Shown here one piece after another: positions 16,908 through 25,438 of a DNA stretch of 64,000 nt (its first letter is position 1; each line of letters begins with the position of its first letter). Origin of the DNA: Bacteroidota bacterium (GTDB lineage: Bacteria; Bacteroidota; Bacteroidia; Bacteroidales; Prolixibacteraceae); contig JAUYMU010000112.1 of assembly GCA_030698405.1 (NCBI GenBank), positions 1-64,000 of the forward strand, in the 5' to 3' direction. Position numbers and translations under genes: made by a program. The notes under the pieces are model-generated. The model was given only the letters and a program-made list of their open reading frames with translations. It was not told the DNA's origin and ran no database searches.

Positions 16908-18491
16908 ATGAAACACAAATTATTCATCGTCGGGATATTGGCTTTAACGCTGATGTCCTGCCAGAAAAACACAACAACTGACAGTAAAACCATTTCTCCG
17001 GAAGAACTTAAAGACAAAATTGCCGGAGGATGGGCAGGTAAAATGATTGGCGTTACTTATGGCGCTCCAACCGAGTTCAAGGCTTTAAGTAAAACTTTTG
17101 AGGATTCTATCAAATGGATTCCTGCTGACATTAAAGGTTCGATGTGGCAGGACGATATTTATGTCCAGCTTACCTTTATGGAAACGATGGATCAATATGG
17201 AATTGATGCCCCGGCCAAGAAGTTTCAGGAACTTTTAGCCAAAGCTGGTTATCAGCTTTGGCATGCCAATATGCAGGCACGGAAAAACTATTTCGATAGC
17301 ATTTTTCCACCACAATCAGGAAGTCCGGAATATAGTATGCATGCCGATGACATTGATTTTCAGATTGAATCTGATTATCTCGGTTTCATGTGCCCCGGGA
17401 TGCCTCAGACAGCTACCAAAATGGCAGATAAAATAGGTCACATCATGAATTATGGGGATGGTGTATATGGAGGTATTTTTGTTGCTGCTCTATACTGTGA
17501 AGCTTTTTTCGAATCTGACATTCCGACCTTGGTCAATAAGGCGATTCAATCATTACCTGAAAAAAGTGCCTACTATAACATTATTCAGGATGTAATTGAT
17601 TATCACAAATTATATCCAAACGATTGGAGAGCTGCATGGAATGAACTGGAAGTCAAATGGGGCAAAAAAGACATTTGTGGCGCCGGTTTGGATTTCAATA
17701 TCGATGCGACCCTGAATGGTGCCTACATCGCAATGGGTTTGCTTTATGGAAACGGAGACCCGATGAAAACACTTGAAGTTTCCACACGTTGTGGCCAGGA
17801 TTCGGACTGTAATCCGTCGAATGCCATGGCCGTGCTTGGTGTAATAAAAGGATTTAGCGGGTTACCTCAAGAGATGCAAGAAGGTGTTAATGCAGTCGGC
17901 GACTCGTTGTTTATCCATACAACTTACTCTTTTAATAGCGCTGTAAACAGAACCTACGAATATGCTCTTGAACTGATACAAAAAGAAGGAGGTAAAGTGA
18001 CTGATAAAGAGATCTCCATCAAAGTGCAACAGCCTCAACCTTTGCCATTGGAAATTTCGTTTCCAAATACTAAATTCGAGAGAATAATCTCTGTTTTTGA
18101 TGACAAAGAATGGAAGTTTACAGGTGACTGGAAAGCCCACGAAATAACCACATGGCAGAAGAAAATCGAAAAACAGGCGATGGTATCTGGAAAAGCAGGC
18201 GATACGGCAGAGTTAAAATTCACCGGCACGGGCATTTCTATCGAAGGTAACTGGTACAAAGATGGCGGTAAAGCCGACGTTTTTGTTGATGGTAAATTGC
18301 ATCGAACAATCGATACCTATTATTTTTATGCCAATCAGGAACACACTACAAGCATCTGGCATGTGATGAACCTTCAGCCTGGTGAACATACCGTCAAGTT
18401 GGTGGTCAAAGGCGAAAAACGACCTGAGGCCACAGGAATGAATGTTTATATCACGAAAGCATTTGTTTTCACTACTGCATCGGCACAATAA
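16908..18491 (+). CDS. ADP-ribosylglycohydrolase-fold lipoprotein
   Basis: This 527-residue protein starts with a lipoprotein signal (LTLMSCQKN, Cys near residue 19). The ADP-ribosylglycohydrolase fold fills about residues 35-375, with GGWAGKMIG, the metal-binding pair D82/D83 in WQDDIYVQ, and the distal CGQDSDC (D298, D300). These are the positions that bind the dinuclear metal in the family. A C-terminal beta-sandwich-like domain follows (about 395-527, with GTGISIEGNWYKDGGKADVF). Bacterial relatives occur in polysaccharide loci and are believed to act on sugar-containing substrates rather than on protein ADP-ribose (family knowledge; not proven here). It heads the hydrolase run 16908-26821. 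Confidence 0.85.
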   Translation: MKHKLFIVGILALTLMSCQKNTTTDSKTISPEELKDKIAGGWAGKMIGVTYGAPTEFKALSKTFEDSIKWIPADIKGSMWQDDIYVQLTFMETMDQYGIDAPAKKFQELLAKAGYQLWHANMQARKNYFDSIFPPQSGSPEYSMHADDIDFQIESDYLGFMCPGMPQTATKMADKIGHIMNYGDGVYGGIFVAALYCEAFFESDIPTLVNKAIQSLPEKSAYYNIIQDVIDYHKLYPNDWRAAWNELEVKWGKKDICGAGLDFNIDATLNGAYIAMGLLYGNGDPMKTLEVSTRCGQDSDCNPSNAMAVLGVIKGFSGLPQEMQEGVNAVGDSLFIHTTYSFNSAVNRTYEYALELIQKEGGKVTDKEISIKVQQPQPLPLEISFPNTKFERIISVFDDKEWKFTGDWKAHEITTWQKKIEKQAMVSGKAGDTAELKFTGTGISIEGNWYKDGGKADVFVDGKLHRTIDTYYFYANQEHTTSIWHVMNLQPGEHTVKLVVKGEKRPEATGMNVYITKAFVFTTASAQ

Positions 18492-18524
18492 ATACATTTG
18501 GAATGTTTTGTACCTTAGAGCTCA

Positions 18525-20114
18525 ATGGACATGAAATCTGTTTTCCCTGAAAAAATAATCCGATATTGTTCTTTACTTTTTATTTCGCTATTTCTGGTTC
18601 CTTTTGCAGATGCAAGCCAAACTGGTGGAGAAATAAAAGTATGGATGCCAATAAGTCTAAATGATCGGGAAGTTTATACGCCCGCCCCAAAACCGCAACC
18701 CCGCATCAATGGCCCATTGGTTTATGGGTGTCGCCAGAGAAATCCATTTCTGTACCGTATTCCTTGTCAGGGCGAGCGGCCAATTCAGTTTTCAGTAAAA
18801 AATTTACCCGCTGGTCTGAACCTTGATTCTTCAACAGGTATTATCACCGGAAATACTCCACCCAAAGGCGAATACAATCTGACGATTAAAGCTGTCAATT
18901 CAAAAGGGAAAGATCAGCGGAAACTGAAAATAGTTTCAGGAGAGAAACTGGCACTTACACCTCCGATGGGTTGGAACCACTGGTATGCCCATTACGACCG
19001 GATTACCGATAAAATGGTGCGTGAAGCTGCCGATTTCATGATCAGCAGTGGAATGGCCGATGCGGGATATCAGTATATAAACATCGACGATTGTTGGGCA
19101 AATGCCCCCAAAGCCAGTGATTCGCTGCGTGTTGGCCCGCTGAGGGATGACAAGGGGAATATTAATACCAATATTTATTTCCCGGATATGCTAGGTCTTA
19201 CCAATTATATTCATTCAAAAGGCCTGAAAGCGGGTATTTATAGCTCTCCGGGACCATTGACCTGTGCTGGTTTTACAGGTGCCTATCAACACGAAGAACA
19301 AGATGCTCGCCAGTTCGCATCCTGGGGATTTGATTTTCTGAAATACGACTGGTGTTCGTATTTCGGAATTCATAAAGATGATAATAGCCTTGAAGCGTAT
19401 CAGAAACCAATGCGTCAAATGGGTAGTATCCTGAAATCATTGGATCGCGACATCGTTTTTAACCTGTGTCAATACGGAAGAGCAGATGTATGGAAATGGG
19501 GTGGCGAAGTTGGTGGCAATAGTTGGCGTACCGGCGACGACCTGGGATTTGAACTCGACCGGGTTTTCGATGTTGCCATCAGGAATACTAAATACAGACA
19601 GTACTCAAAACCAGGCGAATGGAACGATCCGGATTACATTCAGATTGGCTGGATTGGTAACGCCCATGGAATGGGGGCTCCGGAACTTACGAAGATGTTG
19701 CCATCCATGCAATATGCTTATATGTCGCTGTGGAGCCTGATTGCATCCCCGCTGATTTACAGTGGCGACATGTCGAAGCTGGATGCGTTTACGATCAATG
19801 TACTCTGTAATTCTGAAGTGATTGAGGTGAATCAGGATATTTTAGGCGAATGTGGATTGGTTATTCAGAAAGCTGACAGTAGTTTTATAATGATCAAAAA
19901 TCTGGCTGACGGCTCGAAAGCGGTTGGACTTTTTAACCGTGGGAAGAACATTGCGGAAGTGGAAGTTGATTGGACTGAACTTAAAATATCAGGAAAACAT
20001 GCTGTCCGCGATTTGTGGCATCAGAAAAACCTGGGTGCTTATAAACAGAAATTTAGAGCGCAAGTTCCTGCCCAGGGTGTGGTAATGGTGAAAATCAGCA
20101 GAAAACAGAACTAA
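18525..20114 (+). CDS. GH27-family alpha-galactosidase
   Basis: This 529-residue secreted enzyme has a signal peptide in residues 1-30. A putative-Ig-type beta domain lies at about 65-145 (LPAGLNLDSSTGIITGNTPP). The GH27 barrel starts at LTPPMGWNHWYAHYD (about 145) with NIDDCWA, and a C-terminal beta domain follows from about 430. The nucleophile is D275 in KYDWC. The acid/base is probably D338 in RTGDD. WNDPD is also conserved. GH27 enzymes mostly release terminal alpha-galactose, though some relatives take other sugars (family knowledge). Start: ATG 18525 or ATG 18531 in the same frame; the first is listed. It lies 33 bp after the previous gene and 15 bp before the next, in an evident operon. 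Confidence 0.92.
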   Translation: MDMKSVFPEKIIRYCSLLFISLFLVPFADASQTGGEIKVWMPISLNDREVYTPAPKPQPRINGPLVYGCRQRNPFLYRIPCQGERPIQFSVKNLPAGLNLDSSTGIITGNTPPKGEYNLTIKAVNSKGKDQRKLKIVSGEKLALTPPMGWNHWYAHYDRITDKMVREAADFMISSGMADAGYQYINIDDCWANAPKASDSLRVGPLRDDKGNINTNIYFPDMLGLTNYIHSKGLKAGIYSSPGPLTCAGFTGAYQHEEQDARQFASWGFDFLKYDWCSYFGIHKDDNSLEAYQKPMRQMGSILKSLDRDIVFNLCQYGRADVWKWGGEVGGNSWRTGDDLGFELDRVFDVAIRNTKYRQYSKPGEWNDPDYIQIGWIGNAHGMGAPELTKMLPSMQYAYMSLWSLIASPLIYSGDMSKLDAFTINVLCNSEVIEVNQDILGECGLVIQKADSSFIMIKNLADGSKAVGLFNRGKNIAEVEVDWTELKISGKHAVRDLWHQKNLGAYKQKFRAQVPAQGVVMVKISRKQN

Positions 20115-20129
20115 AAAAATAAAAAACAC

Positions 20130-21896
20130 ATGAACGCTAAACATATATTAATCACCTTTCTGTCTCTTATTTGGGGAGTACAGATTGGATTTTCTCAATC
20201 GTCAACTGTTCGAAATCATACTGTTCTGTTGCCCGAAAGCGTAAAGGCAATTGCAGCTAAATGCAATCAGCCTTTGCTCGGCAAGAACACGTTTGTGTTC
20301 GATCCGGCAATGGATATGAAGGAAGTTCAAACATTGATCGATTCGATACATGCCGGTCAGGTCTATCCCCAGAATGAATTTTCCAAAAACCGTTATGCGC
20401 TACTGTTTAAGCCCGGAACCTATCATTTGGATGTCAGGGTTGGCTACTACATGCACATTATGGGTTTGGGAAATTCTCCCGAAGATGTGGTGATTGTCGG
20501 GGCAGTCAGGTCAAACTCAGATCAGGGTGGACATGTGCTGTGCAATTTCTGGCGTACAGCCGAGAATTTAACGATTGTTCCTGCGAAGGATTCAACCAAT
20601 ACCTGGGCAGTTTCGCAGGCGGCGCCCTTGCGCCGTGTTTATGTGAAGGGAAATCTGAAGTTATTCGAGGGCGCTTCCAGCGGAGGTTTTATGGCCGATT
20701 GTAAAATTGAAGGAACAGTATTTTCCGGCTCGCAACAACAATGGTTAACGCGAAATTCAGTTTTCGAAAAATGGGACGGCGGCGTTTGGAATATGATGTA
20801 TGTTGGAGTAGTCAATGCCCCGCAGGAGAATTGGCCGGAAAAGCCGGTTACCACCATCAAAGAAACACCTGAAGTGCGCGAAAAACCATATTGGACTTAT
20901 TCAGGAGGAAAATTTATTTTGAGAATTCCAGCGTTGAAGAAAAATTCAACCGGTGTTGACTGGAACGATCAGAGTAACGAAAAGACAATTTCGATGGATG
21001 ACTTTTATATCGCCAAACCTGAAGTTGACAATGCAAAATCGATTAATAAAGCCTTAAATAAAGGGAAACACATACTTTTTACTCCCGGGATATATTCGTT
21101 AAGCGAAAGCCTGAAGGTTAAACATTCAGGAACAGTTGTAATGGGAATTGGAATGACTACGCTGGTTCCGGAAAATGGGAATAAAGCGATTGAAGTTTCC
21201 GATATTGATGGGGTGACGATTTCCAGTTTGCTGATTGATGCAGCAAAAATTCATTCTGAAACACTCATGCAAGTTGGAAAACCCGGATCGAAAAAAAATC
21301 ATCAGTCAAATCCTACCTTTCTATTTGATGTGTTTTTCAGGGTTGGCGGCCCTCACGAAGGATCTGCGACACGTTGTTTGGTGATCAACAGTAACAATGT
21401 TTACGCAGATCATGCCTGGATTTGGCGGGCCGACCATGGTACCGGTGTTGGCTGGGACAAGAATAAATGTGCCAATGGATTGATTGTGAACGGAGATAAT
21501 GTTACAATTTATGGACTTTTCAATGAGCATTTTCAGGAATACCAGACCATTTGGAATGGAGACAGTGGTCGGGTATATTTTTACCAAAGTGAAATGCCTT
21601 ATGATCCACCAACTGTTGATTCATGGAAACATGGAGATACGTTTGGATTTGCGTCATACAAAGTGGCCGATCATGTAAAAAGTCACAAGGCTTGGGGAAT
21701 AGGTATTTACAATGTTTTTTACGATGCCCCGGTCATAGTCGATCAGGCGATTGAAACACCGCAAGCAGTTGAAAATGGATTTTACCATAAAGTCATTTTT
21801 TGGCTGAACGGAAATAAGGAAAGTGTCGTGAAGAGCATCATCAACGGTAAAGGTGGAAGCGTTAACAGTTCGAATAGAAAAGCAACTATGAAGTAA
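20130..21896 (+). CDS. Exported right-handed beta-helix protein (pectate-lyase-like fold), function unknown
   Basis: The 588-residue protein has a signal peptide (ending IGFSQ) and two stretches typical of paired beta-helices. The first begins YALLFKPGTYHLDVRVGYY near residue 90. The second begins HILFTPGIYSLSESLKVKHS near residue 315. This bi-helix plan is like GH55 exo-beta-1,3-glucanases and other pectate-lyase-superfamily proteins. Relatives in databases are often given the misleading name adenylyl cyclase (recollection). No cyclase motif is visible. Two GH16 enzymes follow, so a role on beta-glucan is plausible but inferred. It lies 15 bp after the GH27 gene. Confidence 0.7.
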   Translation: MNAKHILITFLSLIWGVQIGFSQSSTVRNHTVLLPESVKAIAAKCNQPLLGKNTFVFDPAMDMKEVQTLIDSIHAGQVYPQNEFSKNRYALLFKPGTYHLDVRVGYYMHIMGLGNSPEDVVIVGAVRSNSDQGGHVLCNFWRTAENLTIVPAKDSTNTWAVSQAAPLRRVYVKGNLKLFEGASSGGFMADCKIEGTVFSGSQQQWLTRNSVFEKWDGGVWNMMYVGVVNAPQENWPEKPVTTIKETPEVREKPYWTYSGGKFILRIPALKKNSTGVDWNDQSNEKTISMDDFYIAKPEVDNAKSINKALNKGKHILFTPGIYSLSESLKVKHSGTVVMGIGMTTLVPENGNKAIEVSDIDGVTISSLLIDAAKIHSETLMQVGKPGSKKNHQSNPTFLFDVFFRVGGPHEGSATRCLVINSNNVYADHAWIWRADHGTGVGWDKNKCANGLIVNGDNVTIYGLFNEHFQEYQTIWNGDSGRVYFYQSEMPYDPPTVDSWKHGDTFGFASYKVADHVKSHKAWGIGIYNVFYDAPVIVDQAIETPQAVENGFYHKVIFWLNGNKESVVKSIINGKGGSVNSSNRKATMK

Positions 21897-22028
21897 TATA
21901 ATGATTAACAACGAAATAACAAACCTCCTTTTCAAATAAATACTGCTACAAATGGTTCCTTTTTGGTTAAAAGAAAGAGGATCTGAAGTATATCAACTAT
22001 ATTTATAAAAACAATAAAAACAAATAAA

Positions 22029-23573
22029 ATGCAAAAAACAATATTTTTAACTTTCTCCGTTTTCCTCTTTCTAACTTTCATCCAGCCATCAGCGGCTCAA
22101 ACTAATAGTGCAATAAATCAGGGTAATTTCCTGAAAAATGGTGTTGTGGCACACCGTGGGGCCTGGAAAAAAGACGGATTACCTCAGAACTCGATCGCTT
22201 CGTTAAAAAAGGCAATTAGTCTGGAAGTTGCCGGTTCTGAATTCGATGTACAACTAACCGCCGACGGAGTTTTGGTACTAAACCACGACCCGGTTTATGA
22301 AGGGCTGCACATCGAAAAAACAAAATATTCGGGTCTGAAAAAATATCCGTTGAAAAATGGGGAAGTTCTTCCAACCCTCGATAATTATCTGAAAATTGGA
22401 ATGAAACAGCAGAAAACCCGGTTAATTCTTGAATTAAAACCGTCGCAGATCAGCAAGGAACGATCATTGCTTCTGGCTCAGAAAGCTGTTGCGAAAGTAA
22501 ATAAAATACGTGCACAACCCTGGATAACCTACATCAGTTTCGATTATGACATTCTGAAAGAAATAGTTCGTTTAGATCCGTCGGCAAAAACGATGTACCT
22601 CAACGGTAATGTTTCTCCGGAACAGCTAAAAGCGGATGGAATATCCGGTGCAGATTATCATTTCAACGTTTTCAAAAAAGACGAACAATGGATTGGCAAT
22701 GCCCGGAAAGCAGGAATTGAAACAAATGTATGGACGGTAAATGATCCTTTACTGATGGATTATTTTCTTGCCCGCGACATTGATTATATCACTACCGACG
22801 AACCTGAAATCCTGCTAAAAAAAGTAGCTGAAAAGGAACAAAATCCAAATTGGAAACTGGTTTGGTTTGATGAATTTAATACCACCGGCCTGCCTGATTC
22901 GACCAAATGGAACTACGACACCCGTGGAAATACGTATGGTTGGGGAAACAACGAAGCGCAATGGTACAACGTTGCCAATCTGAAAAATACACAGCTGACC
23001 GATGGCACTCTAAAAATCATCGCCCGTCAGGAACCGACTTCAGGCAAAAAATATTCCTCCGGAAGGTTGACCACCAAAAGCAAAGGTGACTGGAAATACG
23101 GCAAGTTTGAAGTCAGGGCAAAACTACCTTCAGGAAAAGGTACATGGCCTGCCATCTGGATGCTGTCGTCGGACAATACCTATGGAGGATGGCCTAAAAG
23201 CGGCGAAATTGACATTATGGAACACGTTGGGTACGATCCCGATTCGGTGCATTCGACGGTTCACACCCAAAAATACAATCATACAAAAGGCACCCAGGTA
23301 GGAAAGGCAATTGCGGTGAAAACTGCTATCTCCCAATTTCATGTTTATACCACCGAATGGGACGAAAATGAAATCAGAAGTTATGTGGATGGAATTCTCT
23401 ATTTTTCCTTTCAGAAAGAGGACAGCGGATTCGATGCATGGCCTTTTGACCAACCGTTTCATTTAATCCTGAACCTTGCAATTGGCGGCGGTTGGGGTGG
23501 AAAGCACGGGATTGATGACAGCAAATTTCCACATACGCTTGAAGTTGATTACGTAAGAGTTTATCAGAAATAG
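22029..23573 (+). CDS. Fusion of glycerophosphodiesterase (GDPD) and GH16 glucanase domains
   Basis: This 514-residue exported protein joins two enzymes. After a signal peptide (about 1-24), residues 36-275 form a GDPD barrel with an intact active site: H42 and R43 in AHRG, E71 and D73 in EFDV, H86 in NHDP, and the later LILELKP and ITTDEPE. Residues 280-514 form a GH16 beta-jelly roll with the signature E393-I-D395-I-M-E398, which is used by laminarinase-type endo-beta-glucanases. GDPD enzymes cleave glycerophosphodiester bonds. Joined to a glucanase this suggests a glucan carrying phosphodiester substituents (inference). The stop is followed by a weak hairpin and then the promoter-like site for the next gene. 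Confidence 0.93.
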   Translation: MQKTIFLTFSVFLFLTFIQPSAAQTNSAINQGNFLKNGVVAHRGAWKKDGLPQNSIASLKKAISLEVAGSEFDVQLTADGVLVLNHDPVYEGLHIEKTKYSGLKKYPLKNGEVLPTLDNYLKIGMKQQKTRLILELKPSQISKERSLLLAQKAVAKVNKIRAQPWITYISFDYDILKEIVRLDPSAKTMYLNGNVSPEQLKADGISGADYHFNVFKKDEQWIGNARKAGIETNVWTVNDPLLMDYFLARDIDYITTDEPEILLKKVAEKEQNPNWKLVWFDEFNTTGLPDSTKWNYDTRGNTYGWGNNEAQWYNVANLKNTQLTDGTLKIIARQEPTSGKKYSSGRLTTKSKGDWKYGKFEVRAKLPSGKGTWPAIWMLSSDNTYGGWPKSGEIDIMEHVGYDPDSVHSTVHTQKYNHTKGTQVGKAIAVKTAISQFHVYTTEWDENEIRSYVDGILYFSFQKEDSGFDAWPFDQPFHLILNLAIGGGWGGKHGIDDSKFPHTLEVDYVRVYQK

Positions 23574-23576
23574 TAA

Positions 23577-23616
23577 AATCTTGAATTGATCTTTACAAAA
23601 GATTTATTTTTTCGGT
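23577..23616 (+). terminator. Weak hairpin/terminator after the GDPD-GH16 gene
   Basis: A 7-bp stem, AAATCTT with AAGATTT, is followed by the T-rich TATTTTTTC. The loop is long (about 17 bases). It may end part of the transcription before the promoter-like site at 23619. Confidence 0.4.
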
Positions 23617-23618
23617 AT

Positions 23619-23649
23619 GTTGTCAACGTGGGTTTTCTTCCTAAATTTG
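23619..23649 (+). promoter_or_regulatory. Bacteroidota-type promoter for the second GH16 gene
   Basis: GTTG at 23619-23622 is followed after 19 bp by TAAATTTG at 23642-23649. This fits the Bacteroidota sigma-ABfr consensus TTTG-N19-21-TAnnTTTG. Transcription should start near 23655, giving a leader of about 17 bases to the ATG at 23672. Confidence 0.6.
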
Positions 23650-23671
23650 GAAGACTAAACCGAACAGCAAG

Positions 23672-25396
23672 ATGAAGAAATTAATCCTTTCCATTTTTAT
23701 TCTTTGCTTTGCAATTCAAGCCTTTCCGCAGAAATACGTTAAAGTTTGGAGCGATGAATTTAATAAACCCGGCTTGCCCGACAGCACAAAATGGGATTAC
23801 GAAGTCGGCAAAATCCGCAATGCCGAATTACAGTATTACACCTATAAACGTAAGGAGAATGCACGTATTCAGGATACCGTTCTGATACTTGAAGCACGCA
23901 AAGAAGCATTTCAGGGGGCAAGCTATACCTCGGCAAGTTTAATATCGAGGTACAAAGGCGACTGGCTTTATGGCAAGTTTGAAATCAGTGCCAAAGTACC
24001 AACAGGCAATGGCACCTGGCCAGCCATCTGGATGATGCCGACCGACGATGAATATGGAGGATGGCCCAAAAGCGGCGAAATCGATATTATGGAATACGTG
24101 GGGATGAATCCGAACAATTTGTACTATACTGCCCATTTTGAAGGAACAAATGGTTCAGGGCATCAGAGTTCGGGTACGCAAACTACTTATAACCAACCTT
24201 ACACCAGGTTTATCACTTTTACATTTATATGGTCGCCAACCAAACTGGAATGGTATGCTGACGGAGTAAAAAAATACACCTACAACAAACCCTCAAACGA
24301 CCAGCGAGTATGGCCTTTCAATAAAATGTTTTACATGATCCTGAACCTGGCTTATGGTGGAAGTTGGGGCGATCAAAAAGGACATGACGACACAAAATTA
24401 CCGCACAAGTTTTTAATCGATTATGTAAGAGTATATCAACTTCAGGAAACAGAAGGACCATTTTCACTTACCATTGAGCCATCAACCGGCGGAACTGTTG
24501 AAGTATCGCCCCAACTGGATTCTTATCCTGAAGGAACAATGGTTACCCTGACTGCCAAACCTGAAAACGGTTACGAATTTGATAAATGGCTGCATATGGG
24601 TTCCGCCAATCCGATGACAATCGAAGTTTCAAAAAACATCACTTTGATACCGGTTTTCAAAAAAAAAAATGAACTGATCCAAAACGGTGATTTCAGTTCA
24701 GGATTAAAATACTGGGGCAATCTTTATTTTTACAGCGCAGGCAACAAAGCCACAGCATCAGTTGTTGACGGGGTTTATGTTCTTAATGTAAGCAGTCCGG
24801 GCACGGCCAACTGGCATATCGTTGACCAACAGCTGAATATTCCTTTTATCAATGCTGCAAATTACAAAATGACGTTCGATGCCTGGTCTGACAATCCTGG
24901 CATTGCAGATGTTTTTATTTCGAAAAACTACGATGACTATGGAAATTACTACTCAACAACCAGAAGTATTACGGGAGTAAAACAGACATTCATCTGGACA
25001 GTAAAAATGAATAAGCCAACCGATTACAATTGCCGGTTTGGTTTTGGATTTGGTAAGTTTACAGGCAATGTTTACCTCGATAATGTGAGCGTCGAAAAAC
25101 AGGTTCCAACCGGAAAAAAAGTTTTGACAGGTATTAAAAATGAAGAATTTAGCCTTTTCCCGAACCCAACTTCCGGCGAAATTACAATTTCAGGTAATTC
25201 AGTCAGTTCGCCGGTTACCCTGATTTTATACAATCTTCAGGGACAATTGATATCAACGATTCTGAACAATCAGTATCTCACAAAGGGAAATACAGTTACA
25301 TTTAACCTAAGAAATGAAGTTGCAAGCCCCGGGATTTATCTGCTCCGGTTGACAAACAAGGATAATTCATTTACCCGAAAAGTAATACTTAACTAA
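23672..25396 (+). CDS. Secreted GH16 endo-beta-glucanase with carbohydrate-binding and T9SS domains
   Basis: The 574-residue protein has a signal peptide (ending QAFPQ). A GH16 domain lies at about 20-260 with the signature E136-I-D138-I-M-E141. An InlB/FIVAR-like beta domain follows at about 265-325 (EGTMVTLTAKPENGYEFDKW). A CBM4/9-like jelly roll lies at about 330-490 (ELIQNGDFSSGLKYWG). The T9SS sorting domain comes last (about 500-574, FSLFPNPTSGEITI). GH16 enzymes of this type cut beta-1,3 or mixed-linkage glucans such as laminarin (family knowledge). T9SS delivery means it acts at or outside the cell surface, while the GDPD-GH16 fusion next door lacks such a domain and may act in the periplasm. 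Confidence 0.94.
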   Translation: MKKLILSIFILCFAIQAFPQKYVKVWSDEFNKPGLPDSTKWDYEVGKIRNAELQYYTYKRKENARIQDTVLILEARKEAFQGASYTSASLISRYKGDWLYGKFEISAKVPTGNGTWPAIWMMPTDDEYGGWPKSGEIDIMEYVGMNPNNLYYTAHFEGTNGSGHQSSGTQTTYNQPYTRFITFTFIWSPTKLEWYADGVKKYTYNKPSNDQRVWPFNKMFYMILNLAYGGSWGDQKGHDDTKLPHKFLIDYVRVYQLQETEGPFSLTIEPSTGGTVEVSPQLDSYPEGTMVTLTAKPENGYEFDKWLHMGSANPMTIEVSKNITLIPVFKKKNELIQNGDFSSGLKYWGNLYFYSAGNKATASVVDGVYVLNVSSPGTANWHIVDQQLNIPFINAANYKMTFDAWSDNPGIADVFISKNYDDYGNYYSTTRSITGVKQTFIWTVKMNKPTDYNCRFGFGFGKFTGNVYLDNVSVEKQVPTGKKVLTGIKNEEFSLFPNPTSGEITISGNSVSSPVTLILYNLQGQLISTILNNQYLTKGNTVTFNLRNEVASPGIYLLRLTNKDNSFTRKVILN

Positions 25397-25438
25397 ATAT
25401 CTAAAAGTTTAAAAACTAAAATTTAACGAAACCCAACC

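Noticed and set aside
20130-21896. Adenylyl cyclase annotation for the beta-helix protein
   Set aside because: No cyclase catalytic motif is present; the repeats are beta-helix-like and the protein is exported.
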